Shown piece after piece: positions 1 through 8,796 of a stretch of DNA of 34,258 nt; within the stretch, counting starts at the first letter, position 1; every line of letters begins with the position of its first letter. The DNA is from Candidatus Zixiibacteriota bacterium (GTDB taxonomy: Bacteria > Zixibacteria > MSB-5A5 > GN15 > PGXB01). The position numbers were made by a program, and so were the translations under genes. Below the pieces are notes generated by a model. That model was not told where the DNA came from. It did not search any database and saw nothing but the letters and a program-made list of their open reading frames with translations. The DNA lies in assembly GCA_024230695.1 (NCBI GenBank), contig JAAERC010001235.1, positions 1 to 34,258 of the forward strand, given 5' to 3'.

Positions 1-440
1 CCCAGCCGTTTATGGTTATGGTCGCGATTCCGTTTGGGATCATTGGCGTTATTATTACTTTTGGCCTGCATGGTGAACCGTTCAGTTTTGTCGCCATCAT
101 GGGAATCGTCGGGTTGTCCGGGGTGGTGGTGAATGATTCGTTAGTACTGGTCAACCATATCAACCGGCTCAAAAAACAATCCCCCGAGGACGATATGAAA
201 AAAATTGTAGCCCAGGGAACCGAGGACAGACTCCGCGCGATTGTTATGACCACTTTAACGACTGTTGTGGCACTTTTACCGTTGGCTTATGGAATCGGCG
301 GAACAGCTGTTTTTATGTCACCAATGGCCCTGGCACTTGGGTGGGGATTATTGTTTGCGACGCCGTTAACACTGGTTTTGGTACCTTCGATTTATGTGAT
401 AGGGCAGGATATTGGAAAATTGATGGGGAAGAAAAAATAA
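1..440 (+). CDS. RND-family efflux permease, C-terminal end (5' partial)
   Basis: This is the last part of a resistance-nodulation-division inner-membrane pump (HAE1/AcrB-like). The frame is open from the window edge, so the gene starts outside. The visible segment has the glycine- and valine-rich helix with GLSGVVVNDSLVLV, the RND motif around TM11 in which a polar pair sits in a small-residue helix. A cytoplasmic basic loop with EDRLRAIVMTTLTTVVALLPLA and a last helix ending in LVPSIYVI follow. The C-terminus (KLMGKKK) is the expected short cytoplasmic tail, so the 3' end looks intact. Substrate cannot be told from this end. About 490 bases without a gene separate it from the next CDS, so it is probably not part of the following operon. 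Confidence 0.9.
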   Translation, partial: QPFMVMVAIPFGIIGVIITFGLHGEPFSFVAIMGIVGLSGVVVNDSLVLVNHINRLKKQSPEDDMKKIVAQGTEDRLRAIVMTTLTTVVALLPLAYGIGGTAVFMSPMALALGWGLLFATPLTLVLVPSIYVIGQDIGKLMGKKK

Positions 441-489
441 TTTGATCATATTGCTTTGATATCATTGGATACAAAAACTTGAAAAATTA

Positions 490-540
490 TGGCGTCCCTT
501 TATTGATGAACTTCGAAATTATATGTTACGAGTTGCATAA
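490..540 (+). repeat. Dispersed 51-bp repeat, copy A
   Basis: This copy begins TGGCGTCCCTT and reads in one frame as WRPFIDELRNYMLRVA followed by TAA. Related copies are at 17619, 23768, 27118, 32758 and 32888, all on the same strand and all between genes. It lies 50 bp after the RND stop. The rest of 441-759 is AT-rich with no ORF or RNA that I recognise. Confidence 0.8.
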
Positions 541-759
541 GATAATGAAATATGTCATGCTCTCAATATCATTGAAGGCCAACGTATTGCAATCAGCTGT
601 CAATTCAAACTCTCAATTTGTTAGAATTTAAAATATTCTAAATATTATGATTATTAGCTATTTCACGGATTTGAGTCAATTTTTAGGATATAGTACTCTG
701 CCATTTCTAATTTTCTTCCAGCTATAATTTAATTCGCAGAGAAAAATTATGATTGATAT

Positions 760-775
760 GGATATTTGTCTATTC
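760..775 (+). promoter_or_regulatory. Possible second, weaker activator half-site
   Basis: GGATATTTGTCTATTC shares its first nine bases with the palindrome at 15820-15834 and with 11663-11671. It sits 19 bp upstream of the strong palindrome at 779, about two helical turns, which would suit cooperative binding of a Fis-type dimer. It is an imperfect site and is an inference only. Confidence 0.35.
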
Positions 776-777
776 GA

Positions 778-795
778 CGGATAATTACTATCCAC
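778..795 (+). promoter_or_regulatory. Upstream activator site (GGATA-N5-TATCC palindrome) of the lipid operon
   Basis: The sequence CGGATAATTACTATCCAC has palindromic arms GGATA and TATCC around a 5-bp centre. The same 18 bases occur on the other strand at 11735-11752. In both cases the distance from the first base of the 18-mer to the first G of the -24 GG is 106 bp in the direction of transcription. That position is normal for an enhancer bound by a sigma-54 activator. A site with the same arms lies ahead of the activator gene at 15734. Confidence 0.75.
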
Positions 796-881
796 TAGAA
801 ATCTTATAATCCCCAACCGTCTTGCCCTTATAAAATGTTGTTGTTTATGATTTTATCAAAATTACTAAAGAGAGGTATTTT

Positions 882-898
882 TTGGCATTGCTAATGCT
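882..898 (+). promoter_or_regulatory. Sigma-54 promoter (-24/-12) of the plus-strand lipid operon
   Basis: TTGGCATTGCTAATGCT matches the sigma-54 pattern TTGGCAC-N5-TTGCT, with GG (884-885) and GC (896-897) exactly 12 bp apart. Transcription should begin near 909, leaving a short leader before ATG 933 with AAAGGG just upstream. An in-frame TTG at 882 would otherwise be taken as the start codon, but it is the first part of the -24 element. Confidence 0.72.
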
Positions 899-932
899 AT
901 TAAGTATCCCAAAGGATGAAAGGGATAAAAAA

Positions 933-1883
933 ATGAATATCAATTTATCAAAAACTATACTGGATTTAGATTTTGCTTCTCGCCTGTGGGTTTATTTAAA
1001 AGAGATGTTTCCGATTGTTCCTCGTTTTGCGATTTCTGTATTTCTATTTTTAGGTTTCACACTCTATTTATCCAAAATCACTCAGGTTTCATTTACCATC
1101 TTTACCGTTTCATCATTAATCGGGATTGGGTTTCTTTTTACAGTTGCCTTGATCTTAAGATTGATGGATGAGCTCAAGGACCGCCAAACCGATATGATTC
1201 TGTTTAAGGATAGACCACTGCCATCGGGTAGAGTGAAAGAAGCGGATATTAAATTTGCTCTTGCTGTAGCATCTGTTACCTATATTTGTTTTCATCTTTA
1301 TTCTGAGCAAGTATTTCTATCTTCTCTTATTGTTCTGGGATATACATTTCTAATGTTCAGATACTTTTTCCTCCCAGAGAAAATGCACAACTGTCTTTTA
1401 TTAAATCTGGCCACTCATAATCCCGTTACCGTTCTTATACTACTGCATTTAACAACAATATTTACTGTTCAGTATAATACTAATTTGGCAAACCTAAATT
1501 GGCTTTTGCTTGCACTGATAATTGTAAAATTCTGGTTTCTATTTTTGTCCTGGGAGATTGCACGTAAGATACGTTACCCCCAAGAGGAAACCGAATACAT
1601 TACATACTCTCGAATTTTCGGATATATTTACGCGGCCATAATTTCCCTCTTCATCCAAACTATTTCTTATGGGATAGCTCTTTACTTGTATTATGCCTTA
1701 TCGCTTTCGATTGTTTATTTGGTAATAATCACCATAGGTTACAAAATCCTTATATTTGGATACCTACGATTTCTTTTTAAGAAAATGCCAACCGGAATCA
1801 AATTAAGATCTTTGGCCGAATTCTACGCCATAGTAATGATGCTGGCGATAATAGTAGAATCAATTTGGAATGGTGGGTTGTAA
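933..1883 (+). CDS. UbiA-like membrane prenyltransferase
   Basis: This roughly 316-residue integral membrane protein has eight or nine hydrophobic helices. Near residue 80 it has MDELKDRQTD followed by RPLPSGRV, which is the first Asp-rich motif and the RPLPSG signature of UbiA prenyltransferases. The second motif is altered to WEIARKIRYPQEE, a version I associate with a distinct UbiA branch, so metal and pyrophosphate handling may differ from quinone enzymes. UbiA proteins move isoprenyl chains onto acceptors in the membrane. The acceptor here is unknown, but all neighbours point to lipid chemistry. It is the first gene of the operon and ends one base before the ATG of the next. Start at 933 is chosen because an upstream TTG (882) lies in the promoter. 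Confidence 0.75.
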   Translation: MNINLSKTILDLDFASRLWVYLKEMFPIVPRFAISVFLFLGFTLYLSKITQVSFTIFTVSSLIGIGFLFTVALILRLMDELKDRQTDMILFKDRPLPSGRVKEADIKFALAVASVTYICFHLYSEQVFLSSLIVLGYTFLMFRYFFLPEKMHNCLLLNLATHNPVTVLILLHLTTIFTVQYNTNLANLNWLLLALIIVKFWFLFLSWEIARKIRYPQEETEYITYSRIFGYIYAAIISLFIQTISYGIALYLYYALSLSIVYLVIITIGYKILIFGYLRFLFKKMPTGIKLRSLAEFYAIVMMLAIIVESIWNGGL

Positions 1884-1884
1884 G

Positions 1885-4533
1885 ATGTTGTTCATAAACA
1901 AAAATATTATAGCCTATGATTCTCGGCGCCCAATTATTTATGAAAAGCAGGTTGGTGGCAAAGCCAAAAATCTTTTTTACCTATACCGCCGAGGTTTTAT
2001 TGTTCCGCCCTGGCTGGTTATTGCATCGGATGTATATGCAAAAACGACAAAACCAATAACTGGTTTGATTGCCGATATTCTTGAGTCAATTGATTTTTCA
2101 AGGCAGACCTCTATTGAGTTGGCCTCAAAAAAAATATACGATTTGATTATTAAACAGAACATTCCTCAAATGTTTATTGATCAGATAAATAAGAGCGTTG
2201 AAAAAAAACTGGCAGTCGGAATAAAATATTCGGTCCGATCATCGGTTGTGGGGGAGGATTCTGGCAATAACTCGTATGCGGGACAAATGGATTCATTTCT
2301 GAATGTATCGCAAAACAATATTATTGATTCAATTAAAAAAGTCTGGGCTTCGGCATACTCTCCCCGGGCACTTACATATCGTTTTCAAAAAGGAATCGAC
2401 TTGTTTGATGTTTCAATTGCGGTAATAATTCAGGAGATGATACACGCCTTTTCATCAGGGATTTTGTTCACCCGCTCCCCGTTTTCTAATGCCAGGGAAA
2501 TCAATATCTCGGCCGGATATGGTCTTGGCGAGGGAATAGTACAGGATCAAGTTGAAACTGACAATTATCAAGTAAAATGGAATTCAGACAAAATCACAAA
2601 ACAGATTGGCGAGAAAAATATTAGAGTTATCCCAAACAGCAAAGATGGAACACGAATGCAGCTAATCGAAAAGTCACTTCAAAGGAAATCGGTTCTATCA
2701 GATAGCGAAGTGCAATTATTATGTCAGAATGGCATACGCGCCGAGAGGAAATTTGGGAAACCTCAGGATATGGAGTGGGCCTTCAATTCTGATGGTGAGT
2801 TATATATTTTGCAATCACGGCCAATTGTTAGCCAAAAGCCATCTCAGTCACAAGATAGGATTTGGGATAATTCAAATATCGTTGAAAGTTATCCCGGCAT
2901 TACTCTGCCATTGACTTTTAGTTTCATTCAGCAGGGGTATGAAATAGCATTTAAGAAGACGGCTCTGGGCTGTTTGCTTATAAAGAGGGAAGTAAGAAAA
3001 GAACTTCACATTTTCAAAAATATGATTGGACTTCTCGATGGCCGGGTGTATTACAATTTATTAAACTGGTACAAAATGTTGTCCTATCTACCCGGTTATA
3101 AAAGTCATAAAAAATCATGGGACCAAATGATAGGTATAAATAAAATAGCCGAATTTCCACAGACAAAATTGTCGTGGGTAAATCGATTGTTTTCAGTCTT
3201 TATGGTCATTTTTCGACTACTGATGGTTCAATTTACGGCATTTATGTTTTTCCGTAAATTTTATTTGTCTTATAAAAAATATAAAGATATCAGATTCTCT
3301 TCACTTTATGATAGCGAATTAATTGATCTGTATCGTAATATTGAACGCGAATTTAGTCCAATTTGGCACCTGACACTTTACAACGACTTTTGTGCTATGA
3401 AATACTATGACTGGCTTAAAAAATTATGTAAATGCAGTGAATTTGATAATTATCCAAATCTACACAATGATCTTCTGTGCGGTCAACCGGATATTGAAAG
3501 TGTTAAACCTGTTCATGCTCTTCTTGAGATGGCCGGGATCATAAGAGGGAATTTGGCCTACAGGGAATTATTCAACAATTCTGATTATGAAAATATCTGG
3601 ATAAATATTATCACTGACACACAATATTCCCCACTTAAAAATAGACTTTCATCATATCTGAATAAGTACGGTGATAGAGGTATGGAAGAGCTAAAACTTG
3701 AAAAACCAACATATCGGGATAATCCCGCGGAATTATTAAAGCTTATTCATGAATATTCCAAAACTGATCTAACGGCCTCATCAATGATGCACCGTGAAAA
3801 ATATATTCGAAATTCTGCTGAAAAGACTGTAAAAGAGAATATACATAATCGATTTAAACGGGTTTTGTTCTTTTTCGTATTAGCCCAGGCGCGCCGCGCT
3901 ATTGCCAATCGGGAAAATATGAGATTTGCACGAAGCCGTTTATATGGTGTTATAAAAAAACTTTTCAAAAAAATGTCCCTGCTGTTCTGTGAACAGAGCA
4001 TTATAACCAAACCGGATGATTTGTACTATTTGACAGTACAAGAGATATTTAGTTACATTGAAGGTACTTCAGTTAATTATGATCCTAAAAAGATAGTCCA
4101 AATGCGAAGAGCCGAATATACGGCATTTAAAAATAGCACTCCCTGTGAACGTATTCACCTTTCAGGTATTCCGTATCTAAGTGACTATCAATATAGTCAA
4201 ATAGATGAAACCGAATTAAAAGTATTAAAAGGAATTGGATGTTCGTCCGGCGTGACCAAAGGAATGGCTCGTGTGGTTATCGATCCACATGTATCAGTAA
4301 AGAACAAGGAGTATATCCTGGTTGCCAAATCAACTGACCCGGGATGGGTCTTTTTGATGATTCAGGCCAAAGGTATAATCGTTGAGAAAGGAAGTGTCTT
4401 GTCTCATACGGCTATTATCGGACGCGAGTTGGGAATTCCTACTATTGTTGCCGTTGATAGAGCAACTTCGTCTATAAAAAATGGTGATGTCATCCAGATT
4501 GACGGCAGTACAGGAGTGGTCAAATGCGCATAG
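1885..4533 (+). CDS. Dikinase-type phosphotransferase (PPDK-N / mobile His domain, RPH-like layout)
   Basis: The N-terminal 320 or so residues form the ATP-grasp domain of PEP synthase/PPDK proteins. Visible signatures are GGKAKNL, YSVRSSVVGEDSGNNSYAGQ, QEMIHAFSSGILFTRSP, GLGEGIVQDQ and DMEWAFNSDGELYILQSRPI. A long variable middle follows, and the last 100 residues are the phosphohistidine swivel domain with GSVLSHTAIIGRELGIPTIV (catalytic His near residue 841). The PEP-binding barrel of real PEP synthase is missing. Length and order match rifampicin phosphotransferase, which moves the beta-phosphate of ATP to a hydroxyl and releases AMP and Pi. The middle domain should set the acceptor; a lipid or headgroup precursor is my inference. 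ATG 1870 is an alternative start; 1885 has GGTGGG ahead of it. The 3' end overlaps the next gene by 10 bp. Confidence 0.8.
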   Translation: MLFINKNIIAYDSRRPIIYEKQVGGKAKNLFYLYRRGFIVPPWLVIASDVYAKTTKPITGLIADILESIDFSRQTSIELASKKIYDLIIKQNIPQMFIDQINKSVEKKLAVGIKYSVRSSVVGEDSGNNSYAGQMDSFLNVSQNNIIDSIKKVWASAYSPRALTYRFQKGIDLFDVSIAVIIQEMIHAFSSGILFTRSPFSNAREINISAGYGLGEGIVQDQVETDNYQVKWNSDKITKQIGEKNIRVIPNSKDGTRMQLIEKSLQRKSVLSDSEVQLLCQNGIRAERKFGKPQDMEWAFNSDGELYILQSRPIVSQKPSQSQDRIWDNSNIVESYPGITLPLTFSFIQQGYEIAFKKTALGCLLIKREVRKELHIFKNMIGLLDGRVYYNLLNWYKMLSYLPGYKSHKKSWDQMIGINKIAEFPQTKLSWVNRLFSVFMVIFRLLMVQFTAFMFFRKFYLSYKKYKDIRFSSLYDSELIDLYRNIEREFSPIWHLTLYNDFCAMKYYDWLKKLCKCSEFDNYPNLHNDLLCGQPDIESVKPVHALLEMAGIIRGNLAYRELFNNSDYENIWINIITDTQYSPLKNRLSSYLNKYGDRGMEELKLEKPTYRDNPAELLKLIHEYSKTDLTASSMMHREKYIRNSAEKTVKENIHNRFKRVLFFFVLAQARRAIANRENMRFARSRLYGVIKKLFKKMSLLFCEQSIITKPDDLYYLTVQEIFSYIEGTSVNYDPKKIVQMRRAEYTAFKNSTPCERIHLSGIPYLSDYQYSQIDETELKVLKGIGCSSGVTKGMARVVIDPHVSVKNKEYILVAKSTDPGWVFLMIQAKGIIVEKGSVLSHTAIIGRELGIPTIVAVDRATSSIKNGDVIQIDGSTGVVKCA

Positions 4534-5651
4534 AAGAATTCAAATATGATACTTCACTGATAAATGATTTTATCAAATTCGGTTATGAAATATACAAAGG
4601 TGATTCTAATTGGATTCCGCCGCATCAGGACGAAATTAAAAGACAGCTTTTACCCTCGTATTGGTTTTATAATAAACCGGGCAATCTTTTCAGGAAATTT
4701 CTTCTATATGATAATGGATCTGTTCAAGGGCGAATCATGGCAATGATTAATCCCAGTTTAAAAGATAAGGATGGTACAGCCGTTGGAACAATTGGTTTCT
4801 TTGAATGCCAAAATAACTATCAGTATGCCCGCGCTATATTAGAGATCGCGACAAAATGGCTGTACGATAATAATATAAAAAGAATCTGGGGGCCGATGAA
4901 TTTCGATATCTGGCACAGTTACCGGTTCATGACCCGGGGATTCAATCATGATCTTTTCTTTGGCGAGCCATACAATAAACCATACTATCCCGAATATTTT
5001 GAGAAATTTGGATTCAAGATCAAGGCCGAATGGGACTCTGTGGAAATTCACGGAAAAGACATTTTGGCAGAAATGAAAATTAAGGGTGAGAAACGGTACA
5101 ATCTCTTGATGAAGCGCGGTTATCGTTTTGAATTAATTGATTTGAATAATCTTGATAACGAACTAATAAAACTTCAGCAGATAATGTCAAAATCATTTGG
5201 AGGTTTCCTTGGTTTTACTCCATTAAGAGTTGAGGAACTAAAACAACTTTTTGAAAAAGCTAATTATGCCATACATCCACGGATGTTTACTTTCGTTTAC
5301 AACGCTGATAACATTTTATGCGGTTTTGCCATAGCGCTTTTGGAATTGGCCGATGCTGTCCGATCAATGAACGGCAGAACTAATATACCGGCTAGGCTAA
5401 GATTTATGTACCACCGGCACAAAGTAAGGAAAATTAATTTCTATTTGGGCGGCCTAACTCCCGAAGAGATCAAAAACAGAAGTGGTCTTGGCCGAGCAGG
5501 TTTCTATTTTATTATTAATGAAATACTCAAAGGCGGCTATAACACCATGCTTCTGACTTTGAGACTTAAAAGCAATCTCGCTCACAGCCTGCCGGGTTGT
5601 TTATCGCCGGAGCCGCAAAAAGAATATGCTTTGTATCAGGTGGAGTTATGA
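4524..5651 (+). CDS. GNAT-fold acyltransferase-like protein
   Basis: This 375-residue protein resembles a family of long GNAT-superfamily proteins. Signatures are GPMNFDIW (about 123-130), FFGEPYNKPYYPEYFEKFGF, and a C-terminal half with a second acyltransferase-like stretch (GGLTPEEIKNRSGLGRAGFYFIINEI). It is roughly twice the length of a single GNAT domain, which suggests a duplicated fold. The family acylates amines with acyl-CoA or acyl-ACP, and the bacterial ceramide synthase is reported to be GNAT-related. That parallel fits a lipid cluster, but no serine palmitoyltransferase gene is present here. Substrate is not known. It is translationally coupled at both ends, overlapping the upstream gene by 10 bp and the next by 4 bp (ATGA). 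Confidence 0.7.
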   Translation: MRIEEFKYDTSLINDFIKFGYEIYKGDSNWIPPHQDEIKRQLLPSYWFYNKPGNLFRKFLLYDNGSVQGRIMAMINPSLKDKDGTAVGTIGFFECQNNYQYARAILEIATKWLYDNNIKRIWGPMNFDIWHSYRFMTRGFNHDLFFGEPYNKPYYPEYFEKFGFKIKAEWDSVEIHGKDILAEMKIKGEKRYNLLMKRGYRFELIDLNNLDNELIKLQQIMSKSFGGFLGFTPLRVEELKQLFEKANYAIHPRMFTFVYNADNILCGFAIALLELADAVRSMNGRTNIPARLRFMYHRHKVRKINFYLGGLTPEEIKNRSGLGRAGFYFIINEILKGGYNTMLLTLRLKSNLAHSLPGCLSPEPQKEYALYQVEL

Positions 5652-6586
5652 ATAAAAAACTGAACATAACATATATAAATCGTGCCAATGGTATGACCCA
5701 AGTAGAATATCCATTTGCCTCCGGGTTTCTTTATTGGTCCTACAATACAATTTTGGGACGGTTACTTACTACTTTTATATTAAGTCGAAAATTTATATCA
5801 CAATTGTATGGTTGGCTGGCTCGACAGAAATTCAGCCGTTATTTTATTTCATCTTTTATCAAACAAACGAACCTTAATAATAAAAGCACTGTACCATCGC
5901 TAAATAATTACTCCTGCTTTAATGATTTCTTCATTCGCGAGCCGCAAAATAATTCGAGACTTGTTGATAAGAGCACAAATAGTCTTGTTTCACCGACCGA
6001 TGGAAAACTTTTAGTTTACACAGGAATTGGCCCCAATAACACCTTTCTTATTAAACGCAATATTTTTAATCTTCGACAATTCCTGTGTAATGATGATCTG
6101 GCCGCAAAATTTGCTAACGGCGTAGTGATTACTATTCGACTTTGCCTCTCGGACTATCACCAGTTCTATTTTCCCGATTCCGGTTTACCTTTACAGTTTT
6201 CGAAAGTAAAGGGGAAATATTATGCTGGAGGATCATACAGTTTTAAAAAGCCAATTCCCTTCTATACGGAAAACTATCGAACTACAACCGTTTTTAATTC
6301 GGACCATTTCGGTCAGATCGTTATAACCGAAGTGGGCGCTTTCACAGTTGGTTCTATAAAGCAGAAATTTGTTCCCGGTCAACGGGTGAATAAAGGAGAT
6401 AAAAAAGGGCGCTTTGAATTGGGTGGCTCAACCGTTGTAATGCTTTTTGCTAAAAATAGCATAACAATTGATAGTGATCTGCTATCCAACTCAAAAAATG
6501 AATTCGAGACAAGAGTACATTTTGGAGAAAAAATAGCCATTCCAAAAATCCTTCATCAGGCAAATAAAAAGATGGCGGTTTTATGA
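5648..6586 (+). CDS. psd: Phosphatidylserine decarboxylase family protein
   Basis: Self-processing pyruvoyl decarboxylases cut themselves at a Gly-Ser bond, and this protein has that site as ELGGSTVVMLF (Ser about 261 of 312). The family Asp is in SPTDGKL and the family His in LSDYHQFYFPDSG, so the protein should be active. The first 90 residues, with hydrophobic stretches, resemble the membrane-associated beta-chain start. Classical members turn phosphatidylserine into phosphatidylethanolamine. Because the next gene is a BtaA-like aminocarboxypropyltransferase, a homoserine-type lipid is another possible substrate (inference). A longer reading from 5597 would overlap the upstream gene by 55 bp. 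ATG 5648 follows GGTGGAG and forms an ATGA junction, so it is preferred. Confidence 0.85.
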   Translation: MNKKLNITYINRANGMTQVEYPFASGFLYWSYNTILGRLLTTFILSRKFISQLYGWLARQKFSRYFISSFIKQTNLNNKSTVPSLNNYSCFNDFFIREPQNNSRLVDKSTNSLVSPTDGKLLVYTGIGPNNTFLIKRNIFNLRQFLCNDDLAAKFANGVVITIRLCLSDYHQFYFPDSGLPLQFSKVKGKYYAGGSYSFKKPIPFYTENYRTTTVFNSDHFGQIVITEVGAFTVGSIKQKFVPGQRVNKGDKKGRFELGGSTVVMLFAKNSITIDSDLLSNSKNEFETRVHFGEKIAIPKILHQANKKMAVL

Positions 6587-7662
6587 AAATACTATATTCA
6601 CAATGTTGGGAAGATGCAAGAGTGCTTTCACAGGGATTAAGAGTCACTCCCGATGATAACATTCTATCAATAGCTTCTGGCGGTGATAACAGTTTCGCAT
6701 TGTTGCTGAAAAATCCGCGATCTGTTATTGCTATAGACCAACACCCGGGCCAGATTTATCTGGTTGAATTGAAAATAGCGGCAATAAAATATCTGGATTA
6801 TACACAGTTTATTCAGTTTATGGGAGTCCGGCCCAAAAGTAATCGCTGGGATATATATATTAAGTTACGTCCGTTTTTATCTGAAAGAGCTGCCGATTAT
6901 TGGAATAATAAAAAAAATGATATTAATCGAGGAATCATTCATATTGGTAAATTTGAAAATTACTTTGCTCTTTTTTATCGGCTTATTCTTCCATTGATTC
7001 ATCGCCGTCGTACAATAAATAGATTTCTTTCAGAATCAAATCAGTCGGTTCAAATAAACTCCTATAATCAAACCTGGAATAATATCAGATGGCGATATCT
7101 GTTTAAGATATTCTTTAGTCGATTTGTACTATCCCGATTTGGCCGCTCAGCAGAATATTTTAGATACGTTGCAATTGAAAATATTTCAAAAGTGCTGTTT
7201 AAGCGAACCGAGTATGGATTGACCGGTATACCAGTCAAAGACAATTTCTATGTTGAATATATTTTATCCGGGAAATATCGTAATCTTCATTCTGTACCAC
7301 TCTATTTAAATCCTGATAATTTTGAAATAATAAAAAAACGTATTGATCGTATTAAGCTTGTCTGTTCCAATCTTGAGGAATATCTGAATAAAGTAACAGT
7401 AAATACAATCAGTAAGTTTAATCTATCGGATTGTTTTGAATATATGAGTAGAGACCAGATAGATGCACTATTAAAACAGATTGTAAAAATTGCTCGTCCC
7501 AAGGCAAGGTTGGCTTTTTGGACACTTTTTATTCCGCAGTCTATTCCGAAAAAATTATATAACCATATTGAATCATTGAGTGAAATCAGCGAAAAGTTAT
7601 CTTCGACAGCACAAACCTTTTTCTATAACGATTTCTGTTTGTGGCAAATTAGAAGGAGTTAG
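6583..7662 (+). CDS. DUF3419 / BtaA-like SAM:lipid 3-amino-3-carboxypropyltransferase
   Basis: The N-terminus CWEDARVLSQGL and the SAM-binding part ILSIASGGDNSFALLL (28-42) then VIAIDQHPGQ (48-57) are hallmarks of DUF3419. The late segment FNLSDCFEYMSRDQ followed by KARLAFWTLFIPQS also matches BtaA. BtaA transfers the 3-amino-3-carboxypropyl group of S-adenosylmethionine to the free hydroxyl of diacylglycerol, the first step of betaine lipid synthesis. No BtaB-type N-methyltransferase is seen nearby, so the product is unlikely to be ordinary DGTS made by this operon alone. It overlaps the decarboxylase by 4 bp (ATGA) and is 3 bp from the ABC permease. At 359 residues it is a normal length for the family. 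Confidence 0.82.
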   Translation: MKILYSQCWEDARVLSQGLRVTPDDNILSIASGGDNSFALLLKNPRSVIAIDQHPGQIYLVELKIAAIKYLDYTQFIQFMGVRPKSNRWDIYIKLRPFLSERAADYWNNKKNDINRGIIHIGKFENYFALFYRLILPLIHRRRTINRFLSESNQSVQINSYNQTWNNIRWRYLFKIFFSRFVLSRFGRSAEYFRYVAIENISKVLFKRTEYGLTGIPVKDNFYVEYILSGKYRNLHSVPLYLNPDNFEIIKKRIDRIKLVCSNLEEYLNKVTVNTISKFNLSDCFEYMSRDQIDALLKQIVKIARPKARLAFWTLFIPQSIPKKLYNHIESLSEISEKLSSTAQTFFYNDFCLWQIRRS

Positions 7663-7665
7663 TCT

Positions 7666-8796
7666 ATGAGTAGTTATTCACTTAAAATATTTAAGGCTCA
7701 ACCGACCAGATTTATTCTTAGTATTGGTGGCATTGGGTTATGTATTATTCTCATGCTGTTTCTTCTGGCCTCGTACAATGGCGTCAAGATCGGATCAATG
7801 GAATATATAACACAAAACAAAACTGATCTCTGGGTCATGCAAAAAAACGCCTCTAATATTATGCGATGCACCTCGGTTCTTTTTCCAAAACATCTAAAAG
7901 CAATCAGAAAATCAGATGGCGTTGAATCAGCGGCACCGGTACTTTTGATACTTACACCTATTAAAAAGGGAAATAAGGTCGCAACGGTTTATCTTGCCGG
8001 TTATGATATAAATGAGGAACGGGGAGATCGACAAAGCCTGGGAGGACCTCCGGTAATAATAGAGGGACGATCAATTAAAAACGATAATGAAATAGTCCTG
8101 GATGAGTCATTTGTTAAAAAATATGATTATTTTGTTGGAGAGAAAATAATCATACAGAATGATACACTTTTAATTGTTGGTATAAGTCAGGGTACAAATG
8201 CTTTTGTAATTCAATATGCTTTTGTTACCCTTAAAAAAGCGCAATCATTGGTTAATTTTCCAATAGCCACCTGTTATTTGGTTAACATCAAAATCGAATA
8301 TGATCTATCGCAAGTCGTTTCAAACATCAAGAAGGAATTACCCGATGTTGAAATATTTGATCATGAAACCTTTATAGCCAACAACCTGAATGAAATGCAG
8401 GCCGGCTTTCTTCCATTTATATATTCAATTGTAATCATTTGCGCTATTGTCCTGACCGTTATTATAAGTCTGCTTCTTTCTATAAGTATTTTGGAGAGAA
8501 GAAAAGATTTTGCCGTAATGAAAATACTTGGATCAAACAGCAGATATTTGGTCAGTCAGATTTTTGGGCAATCGTTTCTTCTTTGCCTTTTTGGAATGAT
8601 AGTAGCCTCCATTTTGTTCTATCCACTGGTTAGAACAGTAGCTTTGTTGGCACCGGAAATAACTATCAAATCTTCGTTGATGCAGTTCTGGCTTGTTTTT
8701 CTTATGGCCGGCGCGATAAGTATCCTCAGTGCCTTTTTATCGCTTCATCGATTAAGAAATATTTATCCACTGGAGGTTTTTTATGAACCAGGTTAA
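7666..8796 (+). CDS. ABC transporter permease, FtsX/MacB type
   Basis: The 376-residue protein has one N-terminal membrane helix (about 17-37), a periplasmic domain of some 200 residues, and three C-terminal helices. This is the four-helix MacB/LolC/DevC plan. The segment ILERRKDFAVMKILGSNSRYLVSQIFGQSF between helices 2 and 3 is the coupling region typical of FtsX-like permeases. Such exporters work on lipoproteins, lipids or peptides by a mechanical cycle and usually pair with a separate ATPase, here the next gene, which it overlaps by 14 bp. As part of the lipid operon it may extract or move the product across or out of the inner membrane (inference). No separate membrane-fusion protein gene is present. 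Confidence 0.87.
   Translation: MSSYSLKIFKAQPTRFILSIGGIGLCIILMLFLLASYNGVKIGSMEYITQNKTDLWVMQKNASNIMRCTSVLFPKHLKAIRKSDGVESAAPVLLILTPIKKGNKVATVYLAGYDINEERGDRQSLGGPPVIIEGRSIKNDNEIVLDESFVKKYDYFVGEKIIIQNDTLLIVGISQGTNAFVIQYAFVTLKKAQSLVNFPIATCYLVNIKIEYDLSQVVSNIKKELPDVEIFDHETFIANNLNEMQAGFLPFIYSIVIICAIVLTVIISLLLSISILERRKDFAVMKILGSNSRYLVSQIFGQSFLLCLFGMIVASILFYPLVRTVALLAPEITIKSSLMQFWLVFLMAGAISILSAFLSLHRLRNIYPLEVFYEPG

Noticed and set aside
882..932. TTG 882 as the start of the UbiA-like gene
   Set aside because: The bases form the -24 part of a well-spaced sigma-54 promoter; ATG 933 is used instead.
1885..4533. Annotation as PEP synthase
   Set aside because: The PEP/pyruvate-binding C-terminal barrel is missing; the order of domains is that of rifampicin phosphotransferase-type proteins.
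4524..5651. Firm call as a bacterial ceramide synthase
   Set aside because: Only the GNAT fold, a lipid kinase and an SDR are shared with ceramide clusters; no serine palmitoyltransferase is in the window.
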